DNA of 64,000 nt from Brachypterus glaber (GCA_958510825.1 OY294048.1:35305026-35369025); one strand, 5' to 3'. Counted from the first letter of the stretch, positions 33,001-44,785 are shown. Notes: generated by a model from the sequence alone, not told the origin. Program-made: numbers and translations.

Positions 33001-34035
33001 TATTGCTGTAATTTTAGTGATATATAAAAATGATATAATATTATCAATAATTGAAAATATATCTAGGCAATTGAACGCACTTCGAGAAACTTAACTTTAG
33101 CGACAAAATGCAAAGTGAGTGACGAGAATAGTATAGTCGGTGTCACATTTATAGTAGAATGTTGACATTTAAAACAGGTTAATGTGAGACAGGGACGTAA
33201 TTAAATTTTATTAAATTAAATACGTATTTATATTATATAGCTTAAACACAAATAAAACAAATTAAAGCCGGTCCAGTAAATATTTACTGCTACAAATGCC
33301 TTGTGGGTGTGGCCAAATCTTTTGTGAAATATGATTGGATAGGATCGAACGTTAATTGGCTAAAATCAGTTCACGTGGACTCAATAAAATACTTTAGTTT
33401 AAATGAATCTAAAATTATGCAACGTCCCGATTGGACGAACGGACGAACAAAATTAAGTAGAATAGTACGAGGTTAAACAAACATGTCATCATGTAAGCTC
33501 GCCGACAGATAAAAACCTAGGTAGCTACCACTAATAGTGGTCCACTGTATGTCTACTTTTCCACTATCAAATTGTGATGGCACAGAACTGGAAGAATTTT
33601 TTGGCCACTGGCGCCTTCTAGAATATATTTTGCAGCATATGGATTTATAATGTTTAGGGAGGTTTAATTATGATTTCTTGTATATTATTTGGCACGTAAG
33701 TTTTTTTTTAATTGGTTTCTAGTACATAGGTACCTCAGTTTTAAACTGTACATCTTAAAACAAGTGGTCAGGACCTCCGATGACTGGATAAATGTTTGAA
33801 TTGACCTAATTTAGATATAAAACAATTTAGAACTGAGGTATCTTTATAATCTTTTACCATTTTGAGAGAAGTGTATACTAAAAATTGTATACATATATAC
33901 AGCTATGTATAATTTAATATATTGCACTTTTTAATAGTTTGGTATATGTTTTAAAAACATATAACATAATTTTGTTCAACTCGCCTTATTTGGTCAATAT
34001 TTTAATTTAAACAATTCAAAATCATTGAATATTAG
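33001..34035. other. gene-less stretch; may include the 3' untranslated region of the 34 kb exon
   Basis: AT-rich. A variant poly(A) hexamer ATTAAA on the - strand lies near 34004-34009, about 30 bases after the stop codon of the zinc-finger exon, but this is weak. A small hairpin ACCACTAATAGTGGT is at 33527-33541. Confidence 0.35.
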
Positions 34036-34253
34036 CTAAGCAACCGATGGATGCTTTGTGCGCATGTGTAGAAGTAAAGTATCACTCCTAGTGTACACTG
34101 CAGGACAGAATGCACACGTGTACTGTCCCGGAAAATGTACATAATAGTGGTTTCTCGTATTGCTCACGATTTTTCCACATAACACGCATCTCCTCCTCTC
34201 GTCCATACATCCCACTCTTTCGAATAACTGGGACACTTTGTAGCATTTAATAT
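34036..34253 (-). CDS. fru: fruitless-type alternative terminal exon, two C2H2 zinc fingers (NTRNHYYVHFPG type)
   Basis: A strong acceptor (CCTTTTTTGTTACAG) precedes base 34253. The exon contributes AT to a split codon, then 71 residues and TAG. After a short linker come finger 1 (CVLCGKIVSNTRNHYYVH) and finger 2 (CAFCPAVYTRSDTLLLHMRTKH), separated by FPGQYT. Both have the spacing seen in the other two exons and keep all zinc ligands; the tail is only four residues (PSVA). The VHFPG-Y/F-C bridge is shared with the 57 kb exon, so these two are closer to each other than to the 16 kb exon. A hammerhead motif lies about 550 nt upstream in the same transcript strand. Use in fru transcripts is inferred from sequence and phase. 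Confidence 0.87.
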
Positions 34254-34802
34254 CTGTAACAAAAAAGGGACTGCATTGATTTAATTTATCGAAGGACTAG
34301 GCATTAATATTATTACCCCGTTTATTATCTTTTTTTAATCCGATGGTGGTTAAGGATGGGCTAGCTAGTAGCTACTTCTACATGCGTGTTACACATCAGG
34401 ATTTTTTTATGCTAGTTTAAAATAAGTTAATAATCTCACACAACTGACACTTAACACATTTCGTATTTAATTTTTATTTATCGTTTTAAAACCAAAAGCT
34501 ATATATATTATTTGATTAACCATATAAAATTTTATAAATTGTCTTAGATTGATAAAGAGTGGGTTTGCTGAATATATTGAAACAGGCGTATAAAATAAAT
34601 ACATTAAAAATTTTGTAAAACTTTATAAAACTTTTATCTTGTTGACGTAAACCCAGCGGCAGGAAAAAAACAGCAGACTGCTGCAGACCAAACCTTAACT
34701 GATCAGTAATCATGCCAAATCCTAATTACCAGATAATAATAATAATTTTTAAATAGTTTAATATTCCATCAATCTATTTTCTAATCATCGTACAGAGTGA
34801 TA

Positions 34803-34847
34803 TTGGTAGACTGACAGTTTCGAGCTGTTGGCCCTCTTCAGTACCAA
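34803..34847 (-). ncRNA. complete type I hammerhead ribozyme motif in the fru sense strand
   Basis: On the - strand: helix I TTGGTA (34847-34842) pairs perfectly with TACCAA (34808-34803). The core CTGAAGA is 34841-34835. Helix II is GGGC (34834-34831), loop CAACA, GCTC (34825-34822), 4 bp with one G-U and the required G-C next to the core. GAAA is 34821-34818. Stem III is ACT-GTC-AGT (34818-34810), 3 bp with a 3-base loop. Then C (34809) is the predicted cleavage site. Every conserved hammerhead position is satisfied with 13 paired positions. It lies in the intron upstream of the 34 kb exon and beside a tandem array. It may come from a retroelement or satellite; activity is untested. Confidence 0.8.
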
Positions 34848-34958
34848 GAGTCAACTCTGCACGCAGATTAAGAAAATGTTTTTAGACTTTATTCGCAAAA
34901 GGAATATCGTCATTAGATTGATGTATACTTGTGCGATATCTATTGCTAGATGTAGAGA

Positions 34959-35057
34959 ACTACTCATACCTCTCCTAGTCTGGAGACTTTGAATGGTAGC
35001 AAGTTGAAGACTTTTATGTCTCAAGCACATAGTGCCACTAGGAGAGGTATGAGTAGT
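34959..35057. repeat. hairpin with perfect 21-bp arms
   Basis: Arms 34959-34979 and 35037-35057 (ACTACTCATACC... and its complement) match without a mismatch; the 57-base spacer holds a smaller pair (GAGACTTT / GACTTTTATGTCTC). The fold resembles a small-RNA precursor in size. It lies at the start of the tandem array. Confidence 0.7.
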
Positions 35058-36882
35058 AGCATAACCGAATTATGCGTTATAAATGTTATAAACACCATGG
35101 TACCATTTAAGGAGCCTGAGTCTGCAGTAAATTTTAATATTGGTACCATTGACATTGTATAGTTCCTAAAACTGTATTAATAATGTCATTGAACTACCAT
35201 TAAGAAAATCCATTCCATTACCATGGAAATTCTAATTCCAAAAAAAAAGTAGAAAAACATCCTTTTCATCATAGGAAATCCACATTAAGGAATGGAATAT
35301 CGTTCCTGAATTACCATACAACGTTAATTATTTTCCATTTTCAAGCATTTTCTGCTCTAGCGCAATTTACTGGGAAATCAACAGACGGTCTGTTACAGAC
35401 CCCATCTTAACTGAACACTGATCTGGCATTATTACTAATCAGAGATAATGCCAAATCTAAAATTCTAATTATAATAAAAAATATAATGTTTTAATAATTA
35501 ATAGTAGAAAGCCTTAATCCTAGAGTTTCTAAAATAACTGAACTATGAATTTTACGATGGTATCATTTCAGAATCCTGAGTCTGCAGTGAAAGTTTTAAT
35601 ATTTGTACCATTGACATTGTATAGTTCTCAAAACTGCATTATTAATTTAATTGAACTACAATTAAGAAATTCCATTCCATTACCACTGGCAAGCATCATA
35701 GGATATACATTAAGGAATGGAAAATCGCTCCTGAATTACCATACAACGTTAATAATTTTTCAAGTTATAGCTGATCTAGCGCAATTTATTGGGAAAGCAA
35801 CAAACCCCGTCCTTACTGATCACTGATCTGGCATTATTACTAATCAGTTTTAATGCTAAATTTGAAATTATAACTATAATGAAAAAATATAATGTTTAAT
35901 TAATTTGTAGTAGAAAGCCTTGATCCTAGAGTTTCTAAAATAACCGAATTATCCGTTCTAAATTTTATAAACACCATTTAATGGAGCCCGAGTCTACAGT
36001 AAAAGTTTTAATATTTGTACTATTGTCATTGTATAGTTCCCTAAACTGTATTATTAATTTCATTGAACTACAGTTAAGAAATCCCATTCCATTACCACTG
36101 GCAAACATTGGAAATTCTAGTTCCAAAAACATGTAAAAAAACTGATTTTTCATCATAGGAAATCCACATTAAGGAATGGAAAATCGCTCTTGAATTACCA
36201 TACAACGTTAATGATTTTCCATTTCCAAGTCTCAGCTGATCTAGAGCAATTTATTGGGAAATCAACAAACCCCATCCTTACTGAACAGTGATCTGGCATT
36301 ATTACTGATCAGTGATAATGCCAAATCTGAAATTCTAATTATAATAAAATATATAATGTTTTATTAATTAGTAGTAGAAAGCCTTGATCCTAGAGTTTTT
36401 CTAAACTAAACGAGTTATGCGTTATAAATTTTATAAACACCATGGTACCATTTAAGGAGCCCAAGTCTGCAGTAAATTTTAATGTTGGTATCATTGACAT
36501 TGTATAGTTCCCAAAAATGTATTATTAATTTCATTGAACTACAATTAAGAAAATCCATTCCATTACCAGTGGCAAACATTGGAAATTCTAATTCCAAAAA
36601 CAAATAGAAAAACAGCATTTTCATCATTTGGACTTTTTATTTTCCATTTTCAAGCATTTTCTGCTCCAGCGCAATGATTGGGAAATCAACAGACGGTCTG
36701 TTACAGACCCCATCTTATCACTGATCAGTGATAACGCCAAATCTGAAATTCTAATTATAATAAAAAATATAATGTTTTAATAATTAGTAGTAGAAAGAAT
36801 TAATCCTAAAGTTTTTAAAATAACTGAACTATGCGTTATAAATTTTATAAACACAAAAGTTTTAATATTTATACCACTGAAA

Positions 36883-37290
36883 TTGTATAAACTGGGATGG
36901 TGGAATAATCTGCGCGTGTGCTATAATAATGCGTTTAGACTCTTAAATAACATACCGAGATATTCTAGTGCTAGTGAAATGTTTGCTACGGCTCGTGTTA
37001 ATGACTTCCTAGTTATTCGTAGATTTCGGGCTTTTGGGTTCCGCGATCGGCTGTATAAATCTTCCAACCTCTTTATTGTGGCTCTGCTAAGGAGTGACAT
37101 TCTATGGCGTTACAATCTATGGCATACCGGGAGTAGAGTTTTAATGGGGGGACGGTAGCTCTTTTGAACTTTTGTATATTGGCTAATTATTAATTATCTT
37201 GTAGATATTTTGTATGTTTTGTATTTTTTGTATTTTTTGTATATGGCCCTCTGGGCTGGAATAAAGGATTATTATTATTATTATTATTAT
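36883..37290 (+). mobile_element. 3' fragment of a non-LTR retrotransposon
   Basis: A frame from about 36892 gives the C-terminal end of a reverse-transcriptase polyprotein (YNNAFRLLNNIPRYSSASEM, then ARVNDFLVIRRFRAFGFRDR), ending near 37157. A short 3' tract with GGCTGGAATAAAGG and then (ATT)n follows. That C-terminal type is common in insect CR1/Jockey-like elements. It is inserted into one unit of the tandem array, so it is younger than the array. Confidence 0.8.
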
Positions 37291-37890
37291 TATTAATTTA
37301 ATTGGACCACCATGAAGAAAATCCATTCCATTACCACTGGCAAACATTGGAAATTATATTTCCGGAAATATGTAGAAAAACAGCCTTTTCATCATAGGAA
37401 AACCATTGAGGAATGGAAAATAGCTTCTGAATTACAAGACAACGTTAATTACACAGGGTTGCAAAAAAAATTCTCTGTCCTACGTTTCTAACCCATGGTT
37501 TCCTATGTTTTTTGATGCCCTGAAACCGATTTGACCATAAAATTTCCGGAAAATGTAGGTTTTACCATTTTCCATTAGGTCAGTAAAAAAAAAGCCTTTT
37601 CGTTATAAGTCTCCTGTTAATTATAGAAAATCATAATAGAAAACTTTTGTTTATGCACACATATAGCTTCTTGGGTGTATATTGACTGACATACATTTTT
37701 ATTCCGTTAGCTTTAACAGTAACCCCAAAAAATGATTGATCGGTCTTAGCTTGGACCACCTGTATTAACACTTTCAAGGCTATGCGTACCCCCGGGGGTC
37801 GACATCTACTTTCTTGTGATGCTACGAAAATTTGAATTCTTTTCAAACTTACTGAAGTTATATTTTTATTGTTTTTTATCAGATTTATAT

Positions 37891-38830
37891 GTTACAGGTA
37901 GCGTTTGAATCAGAAATTAAAGCGCAAGCGTATACGTAACACGTGACAGGTCGTCTGCCCGGAGACCCGACCGCATTATAGTAAAACAGTTGCACTCAAA
38001 TAAACAGAGAAGAGCTGTGGTGATTATCGGGGAGAACTTTGACCCTTCCCAAAGTTATTTACTATAAAACAAAAATAATCACATCAGAAAATGTTTGTTA
38101 GATTGAGTGTTTTTTGTCGACCCCCGAGGATAGACGCAATTAAAGCGCAATAATTTTTTATCATTATTTTTAAAATCATTTTTTTCAATTTAAACTTCTC
38201 CTGCTTTGACAGACTGCAAACTCAAACTTGTTTAACAAATCCGTTATGTAAAAATATAAAAAAATTACATATTCTCCATAAATACTGGTTGAGTAAAAGA
38301 GTGTTTGTCGACCCCAAGGGATCGACGAAATTAATGCGCAATAATTTTTTATGATTTTATTATTATTTTTAAAATCATTTTTTTGAATTTAAACTTCTGC
38401 TTTGGCAGTTACTGATCACCCTGTATGTTACAGGTGGCGTTCGAATCAGAAATTAAAGTGCAAGCGTATACGTAACACGTGACAGGTCATCTCCTTGGAG
38501 ACCCGACCGCATTATAGTAAAACAGTTGCACTCAAATGCTATGTCGATCCCCAGGGGACGACAAACTGTAAACAAAAAATAAACAGAGACGAGCCGTGGT
38601 GATTATCGGGGAGAACTTTCACCCTTTCCAAAGTATAATTTTTTATTATTATTTTTTTAAATAATTTTTTTTTCAATTTAAACTTCTCCTGCTTTGTCAG
38701 ACTGCACATTCAAACTTGTTTAACAAATCCGTTATGTAATAATATCAAAAGATTACATAGTCTCCATAAATACTGGTTGAGTCAAAGACTGTTTGTCGAC
38801 CCCCGGGGATCGCCCCGCAGTCAACGTAAA
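37891..38830. repeat. tandem duplication with a unit of about 536 bp
   Basis: A block starting GTTACAGGT-GCGTT and containing AAGCGTATACGTAACACGTG, CGACCGCATTATAGTAAAAC and GGTGATTATCGGGGAGAACTT occurs at 37891 and 38427. GTTTGTCGACCCC-GGATCG motifs recur at about 38112, 38305 and 38792, and related ones near 37790 and 38545. The second unit has an insertion of about 45 bases carrying another such motif. CpG-rich relative to the surroundings; no protein recognised. Confidence 0.7.
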
Positions 38831-38959
38831 GGTACAGTCGTGCCCCAGAGATACTACCGCATTACGGTAAACATGCAAAAAAAACCGTACATATAGAGTC
38901 GGCGCGGTATAAGAATAAGACGGTGATATTACTAAGCACGTGATACGCAGAAAGATAAA

Positions 38960-39085
38960 ATGGATTATTAACAAACACGACCCTTAGCAACGGCACGATT
39001 TCCTTGCCAACAGTCGCTTGTTGGAATAAAGCCCTTCACTCTGCCTAAAATATTGTGAGCAGTATCGTCATTATTTTTATGATGT
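38960..39085. repeat. interspersed repeat, copy 1 (second copy 51905-52030)
   Basis: Both copies share CCCTTAGCAAC, CCTT-CCAACAGTCGCTTGTTG, GAATAAAGCC and CGCCTAAAAT-TTG-GCAGT-TCGTCATTA in the same orientation. I see no polymerase III promoter boxes, so a SINE assignment is not supported. Confidence 0.6.
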
Positions 39086-39167
39086 AACTGGTCATTCTTA
39101 TAGCGCACCGACTCTATTAAATTAACCATATACTAGTACTAGTACTAAGGAAAAAGTTGTTTCCATA

Positions 39168-39484
39168 TTTTTAAGGAGTTGTTCTGATTTTTGGTTTCAA
39201 AAAATCGATTTTTTTTTTGCTTTTTATTATAAAAATTCTTAATATGTATAGAATACGCTCCTAAAATATTTTGACAAGATTCTTCTTCTTCTTTAAAAAG
39301 TTATACATATAATATATAGCAGTAGTTATTCTAAGGCGCAGCTGAACGCAAATTGCGCAGTTGACAAAGTGAAGTGCGCAGTTGAAAAGAAAAATTTAAG
39401 AGTTGCCTAATACTTTGTAAAAAGTTTTGCACATAAAAATAATAATTTTTTGTCTCAAAAATCAGAACAACCCCTTAATAAAAA
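39168..39484. mobile_element. fold-back element with TTTTTAAGGAGTTGTTCTGATTTTTG ends
   Basis: The left end at 39168-39193 is mirrored at 39455-39484 (CAAAAATCAGAACAACCCCTTAA). The interior is AT-rich with GCGCAGTTGA repeated at about 39353 and 39377. Confidence 0.65.
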
Positions 39485-39892
39485 AGTTAACAAAATGAAG
39501 GTAAAATTAAAAAAAAAATAATAAATTAAAACACACCATTTTTAATAAAAATTAATAAAATACATAATAAATGCTTGTATGAATGCATAATTAAATTATA
39601 TTTTTATGCATATATATTTTTTGTTTAAATGATCATTATCTAATTAGTTAAATGAGTTTAAGTAACATGGAACTATGAGAAAACAGTTAATAAATAAAGC
39701 AAAATAAATAATTAAGACAGTTATTTAAAGAAATATGAGAAATGATTAACGTTTTTACTAACTACTCATATTTCTGCATAACCTAAATATTAGGGTAGGA
39801 ACTGTGGATTTTTACATTTTGGGAACTGTACCACAAAAATAATTTTTATAATCAGCAACCTTGAAACCCCTCGTATACCAATTTGTGTAAAA

Positions 39893-40484
39893 TACAACCT
39901 GTTCCAGAACTCGCGTACAGAAATTTAAGGGTATATTAAAAACCCTCTGGAAAATATGAAAAAAATGTCAAAAAAAATCCATCTTCGATCAATTCAAAAA
40001 TAAGAACGCTTTAAGTGGACCAGTACTGTTGCTGATGTTAAATTACCTTTAAAATTTAAATTTGTAGATATGGAAGCAAATTTAATTATTACAGGTACAT
40101 ATTCTGTAGGTTGATATGGTGATTAATGTGGCATATTTATTTATGTGAAAAAACCACCGCCGGATGGAGTGACCCTATAAAAATAGAATATTTTGATAGC
40201 CCTGTCGGTTTTGTCAAAATATAATTACCTAAAAACATTTTAAAGTTGAAAATCTCAAACAATGCACGCGTCAACAATTAAAATGCAACCATAGTTACTA
40301 ATAGTAGGGAAAAACTAATTTTTCGGTAATTTAACATCAGCAACAGAATTGGTCAGATTAAATAGCTTCCTTTTTTAATTAGTATTGAAGATGGATTTTT
40401 TTTTGATTTTTTTTTTCATGTTTTCCAGAGGGTTTGTAATATACCCTAAAATTTCTGTACGCGAGTTCTGGAACAGGCTGTATA
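39893..40484. mobile_element. fold-back element with CCTGTTCCAGAACTCGCGTACAG ends
   Basis: The left arm, 39897-40050 (TACAGAAATTTAAGGGTATATT, ACCCTCTGGAAAA, ATCCATCTTC, GTTGCTGATGTTAAATTACC), is mirrored block by block at 40320-40484. The spacer is AT-rich. Confidence 0.75.
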
Positions 40485-42306
40485 ATAAAAAAAATTATAT
40501 TTATGTCCGCCATATTGAATCCGTCATAATGTAAATAAATAATTTTTCTGTAATCCGCCTATACAATTTTTTTCGAAATTTAATCAAAATTTTTATATTA
40601 AATAAATGTTATGTCCGCTGTATTAGTTTTGCCATTTTATGTAAAAAAATATTCACCCCAAATTTTTATTCAGCGACCTTAAACACTTCTAAACTTGATT
40701 ATTTAAAGTGTTGACTGCGACAATTTTAATTAAAAAAAAATAATAATTTTTAAAAACTTTGGTATCAAGTCGGCACGGGTTACTGACCTTTGATTAATCA
40801 GTATTAAATTAAGAGTATTTTAGAGGATTCCAAATATAATTATTTTGTACAGTTCCCATTAAAATCTAAAAAAATATATTTTTTCTACTACCTAATTAAG
40901 GGCTAGCTTACGTATTATCTAGCGTTGTCAAGGCTTGTTTACCTTGGCAACCAATAAAATCAGTGAACTTATTTATTATTGACCGTTGTTAAGCATTGTT
41001 TATTGACGACGGTCAATAATGAAAATTTTTTGAGGCAACTACTAACTTTTTTCAGCTTATTTGTCAAACTGACAGCTATGTCAAAATAATTTTTAAACTT
41101 TATTTTTAATTGATATTTAAGTTACTAGCTATAGATAGTAGAAAAAATAGTATATGCACCACGTCTGCGAACTGTCTTAAGTGTTCTTGACTGATTTTTT
41201 TCCTCGACTCCGTCTCAGCAAAAAAACTTCAGTTTTGAACACTAAAGACTTAGTTTGCATACTAGGTGCATAATATACTATTTCGCTCCCACCCTAATAA
41301 ATAAAAAAAAACGTCTTAAACATTTGAGCATTTGATGATTATTATTTTAGTTGGCACAAAATAAAGTAATATTCTGTTTTACTAATCAGAATAATTGTTA
41401 CATTTAATTTTTTTAGTTATACGAGGGCTCTTCCAAAATTTGAGCTGCAATGCATTTATGATAAATATGCAAATCATAAAAAAAATGTAGGTTTTTATTA
41501 AATAAATATTTTTTGAAAGAAATTAAACATTTCTTTCTGCTAAAAAAAACTTTATGTGAAGAAATAAACTAGTGTATTTAAAAATTAATTAATTTTCTTC
41601 ATGCTTGAAATGGATTTTACCCTCGTATATTAATTATAAAATCTAATTGTGTAAATATCGAATAAATTGAATTACTAAAGGGTAAAATATTATTGAAACA
41701 TTATAAATAATATTTGAGAAAATTAGAATTCAATGCCTACGGAAAATCGTTACGAAATGTGGCTACTAAGTTGCAGGACTGACTTGATTTTAATTTAAAT
41801 ACACAGGCCCACAACAAAAAAGTGAATTACTCTTAACAAGCCTATATGTATCTTCCGTATTTTTTGGCACAGAAAACGAATTTGACAATGAAAAAGCTCG
41901 AAAACCCCAAAGGACCTTGCTTCCTTTTTATGGAAGCGTGGATATGCGTGGTTTCGGTCAGATTTAGCTAAAATTTTGACTTATTATACTGTCAACTCAA
42001 TTAGATGCTAGAGATCTTTGAAAATCTAAAGCTAGCTCGTCCAGTTTTTTGGAAAAAAATGGTGGAGAGAGCTTTTCACTGTCAGCAACCAAAAATACGT
42101 ACTCCGGTTAAGATTAATTGACTTTTTTTATTTTTTGTGCGCCTGTATTACGACTTCAGAGTAGCTATTAACCCACCACGTTAACGAGAACAAATATGTA
42201 TATTTTCTTAAATACAATTTCTAATAAATGTTTAAAAAGAATGATAACCTTAAAAGAAACCAAATACATATTGTCTTTATTATACGCCAATGTAAAGGTT
42301 CAATCA
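40485..42306. other. mostly gene-less stretch
   Basis: AT-rich sequence. It includes the second copy of the 8490-8612 repeat at about 41130-41285 and a fragment near 42062-42140 related to the start of the window. No exon is supported. Confidence 0.4.
41130..41285. repeat. second copy of the 8490-8612 repeat
   Basis: It shares TAGAAAAAATAGTATA and the right-hand TAGTTTGCATACTAGGTGCA block with the first copy, plus an inner pair of inverted GTGTTC/GAACAC tracts. Confidence 0.55.
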
Positions 42307-42867
42307 ACACAGCCCCACAAAAAAAAATTCTGCTACCCGAGCTAAACCATCATACCGATACATTTTTGAGGTCGCTGAGTCCGAATTCGGGGTCAGTTTT
42401 ACCCCATCAGGTCAGAATCAAGGTCAAGTCAATGTCAAAATGAGAAAAAATAATTGAATCGGAGTGAACTATTTTAAGACGTTTCTGGGGTCGCTAAATC
42501 CGAAACTGGGGTAATTTTCACCCCATCAGTTGAGCATCAGGGTCAAAGAAATTTGTCCAAACAGGTATGGGTAGCTCGGGGATTTTTTTTGCCGATTCAA
42601 TGGTTTTTTTCTCATTTTGACCTTGACTTGACATGGATCCTGACCTGATGTGGTCAAAATGACCTCGGATTCGCATTTAGCGACCTCAAAAACGTCTGAG
42701 AGTAGAGGTTTTCTCCGAGACAATGGTTTTTTCTCATTTTGATCTTGACTTGGCCTTGATCCTGACCTGATGGGGTCACACTGACCCCGGATTCTCAGCG
42801 ACCTCAAAAACGTATAGAGATGGTGGTTTAGCTCGGGTAGCAGAATTTTTTTTTAGTGGGGCTGTGT
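42307..42867. mobile_element. fold-back element with ACACAGCCCCAC ends
   Basis: ACACAGCCCCAC and CTACCCGAGCTAAACCA at the left are mirrored by TGGTTTAGCTCGGGTAG and TAGTGGGGCTGTGT at the right. Inside, GGTCGCTGA-TCCGAA and CATCAGGTCAGAATCAAGGTC recur several times in both orientations. The layout and the phrase GGGTCGCTGAA-CCGAA link it to the element at 23795-25262. Confidence 0.75.
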
Positions 42868-43264
42868 AATTGTAATTGTTATTCTTTCTTTTATTTCCCC
42901 TGTTTGTTTCGCGTCCAAAAATTTAACAGCCACATCTAGTGTACATTTTCTTAATTTGTTATTCCGTTTCCTACTTTCAGTCCATCAGGTTCATTCTTAA
43001 AAAAATTGTATATGAAAACTATGAAATAAATTTATATATTTCATTCTTATCTTTCCTTTTTAGAGTACAATAGATAGATTAAAATACGCATTTATATGTA
43101 AAATATAAATTACTTAATTTAAGTAAACCTCAACCATAAGTTCGAAGTATTAAATAAAATAGATTTTAAAGCATTACTCTCAAAAATTATTTTAATTATT
43201 ATAAACATCCATTTTGTTATGTATAGCAAGAGTTTTGTGAAATGTAAAAAAAAGTTTAACACTG

Positions 43265-43330
43265 AAACCAGGGCTAGATTTCCCACTGGGCAATTGACTA
43301 AGGCGGCAAATTTTAAAAACTTGTGTAGCA
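43265..43330. repeat. interspersed repeat fragment
   Basis: AACCAGGGCTAGATTTCCCAC followed by GGGCAATTG and AAGGCGGCAAATTTT resembles a dispersed-repeat end by its unusual composition, but no second copy was found here. Confidence 0.3.
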
Positions 43331-43988
43331 AAAAAAGCGCACAGTCTTTATATACATTTGGCTGTTTTTTGATATATCGTTAAATATTTTAAACTGATCA
43401 AAATTATTGTTTTCGTTTTTTAATAGTATTGCTACTCGTAGTAATGTGCATTTAAATATAAATATCTGAGGCCTGACTTTAGGAAAACACTGTTCCGTAG
43501 ATCTATAGACAGTATCAAAGAACGTTATTGTAAATTAGAGACCCCTAATATTCCGACACTACTTCTGTGGTAACAGATTTATCATAATATAAAAGGTCTC
43601 TAGGGGCGACAACCATATTTTACATGTGTTATTTTTTTTAACCTAAATTTAAATAAAAGTAGGACGGACGATACTTATAAAAGGCATTGTATAATGTTTG
43701 CCAAAAGGAGTGCGCCAGTTTTTCATATTTCAATTCGCAAAACTCCAACTCCAGCCATACGATTAAAAGACGAAAAGTAAAGTTTTATTTAATGTTCTTG
43801 AAATGTTTAACAATATGTCAAAAAATAAGTCAAATTTACCGAAATTCAAAATCATAAGAAGACTGGGCAAGGTTTATTTTAAAAGTATAGAAAAAAAAGT
43901 TTTCTTTGAGGTTGCCCATGAATGCGCTTTTTATCGCGCAAACCTTCTTTGAAAGGGGGAGACAACTAGAGTAAACCTAGAGCTAAAC

Positions 43989-44020
43989 TAAAACTAAAAT
44001 ACTATAGTATTTTAGTTTTA
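43989..44020. repeat. perfect 32-bp palindrome
   Basis: Two 16-base halves meeting between 44004 and 44005 are exact complements (TAAAACTAAAATACTA and its reverse complement). Confidence 0.75.
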
Positions 44021-44269
44021 TTCGGGCCAGATTAAGTACTAGTTTGTTGTTTTTGGATGAATTATCTGAATTTCTGTTTATAAAGTTTTATATCATATAC
44101 GGATATCCGTAATCCACTGTTTATCTTGAACTCTAATCTAGAATATTACTTTTAACACCTTCAGTTGTAATTTCCTCACCAGTTTGAGGGTGGAAAGTGA
44201 TACATTTTCTTCAGCCGGAGGATACTTTATTATTTTTTTATATTTTATATATTCAACACAATATCCCCA

Positions 44270-44785
44270 GGCAGGGCCGGATATAAGTAGGGTATTAGGG
44301 GGGCATGACACCACCCCAAAGTTTTCCAGCCGGCAAATCTTTGGAAGTCATTCGACAAATTTTTGTGGTGAGGACCTTTTTTTTGGCCACCAAAACTTCC
44401 GTGAGGGGTAAAGATTTTAAGAGATTTTTGGGCGCTATTTTTTTTTTGTAAGGGAAACCACCAGGGACAAAGCTTTTTCCTGGAGGGGCTATAATTGATA
44501 ATTTTTTAATTGCAAGTTTGGTAGAAACCGGGGGACAAAGCTTTTTTTCTTGAGGGTATTTTTTTGGGCGCCATTTTTTTTTTTTTTCGTAGGGGCGCCA
44601 AGTTTTGGTTGCCGCCCTGACGAAACTTCTATTCGGAAAATCTTTGATCCATTCGGTAAATTTGGTTTTGGAGTAAGGACCTTTTTTTTAGTCAAAAATA
44701 TTTTTTATTTGGTATTTTTTTATTCTTATGCGGCATTTTTGACAGTCACACCCCCCAACGAAAATGCCTATATCCGGCCCTGCCC
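44270..44785. mobile_element. TIR element with GGCAGGGCCGGATATA ends
   Basis: The terminal 16-17 bases at 44270-44285 reappear as their complement near 44769-44784. The interior holds several GGGCGCCA and GGGACAAAGCTTTTT tracts, the same dispersed motifs seen near 1400 and 18925, and long T runs that create spurious open frames. Confidence 0.7.

Larger units (their letters stand above)
34620..37450. repeat. tandem array of about 410-475-bp units, interrupted by a LINE fragment
   Basis: Unit landmarks GAGTCTGCAGTAAA fall near 35118, 35578, 35990 and 36463, with a partial unit before and another after. Each unit also has AATCCATTCCATTACCA, ATCATAGGAAATCCACATTA and, in most, a palindrome of the form TTGGCATTATCACTGATCAG plus complement (about 35426, 35828, 36292 and 36718). 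The units differ by small deletions. Open frames within them come from the repeat itself. The last unit is split by the LINE fragment at 36883-37290. Confidence 0.75.

Noticed and set aside
35545..36627. Open frames in the 35-36.6 kb region as genes
   Set aside because: They recur at the same place in successive tandem units, on either strand, and reflect the repeat.
34620..37450. CRISPR-like array
   Set aside because: The repeat units are hundreds of bases long and diverged, with no short identical repeats or uniform spacers, in a eukaryotic intron.
38960..39085. tRNA-derived SINE
   Set aside because: No A-box or B-box promoter sequence and no A-rich tail could be seen in either copy.
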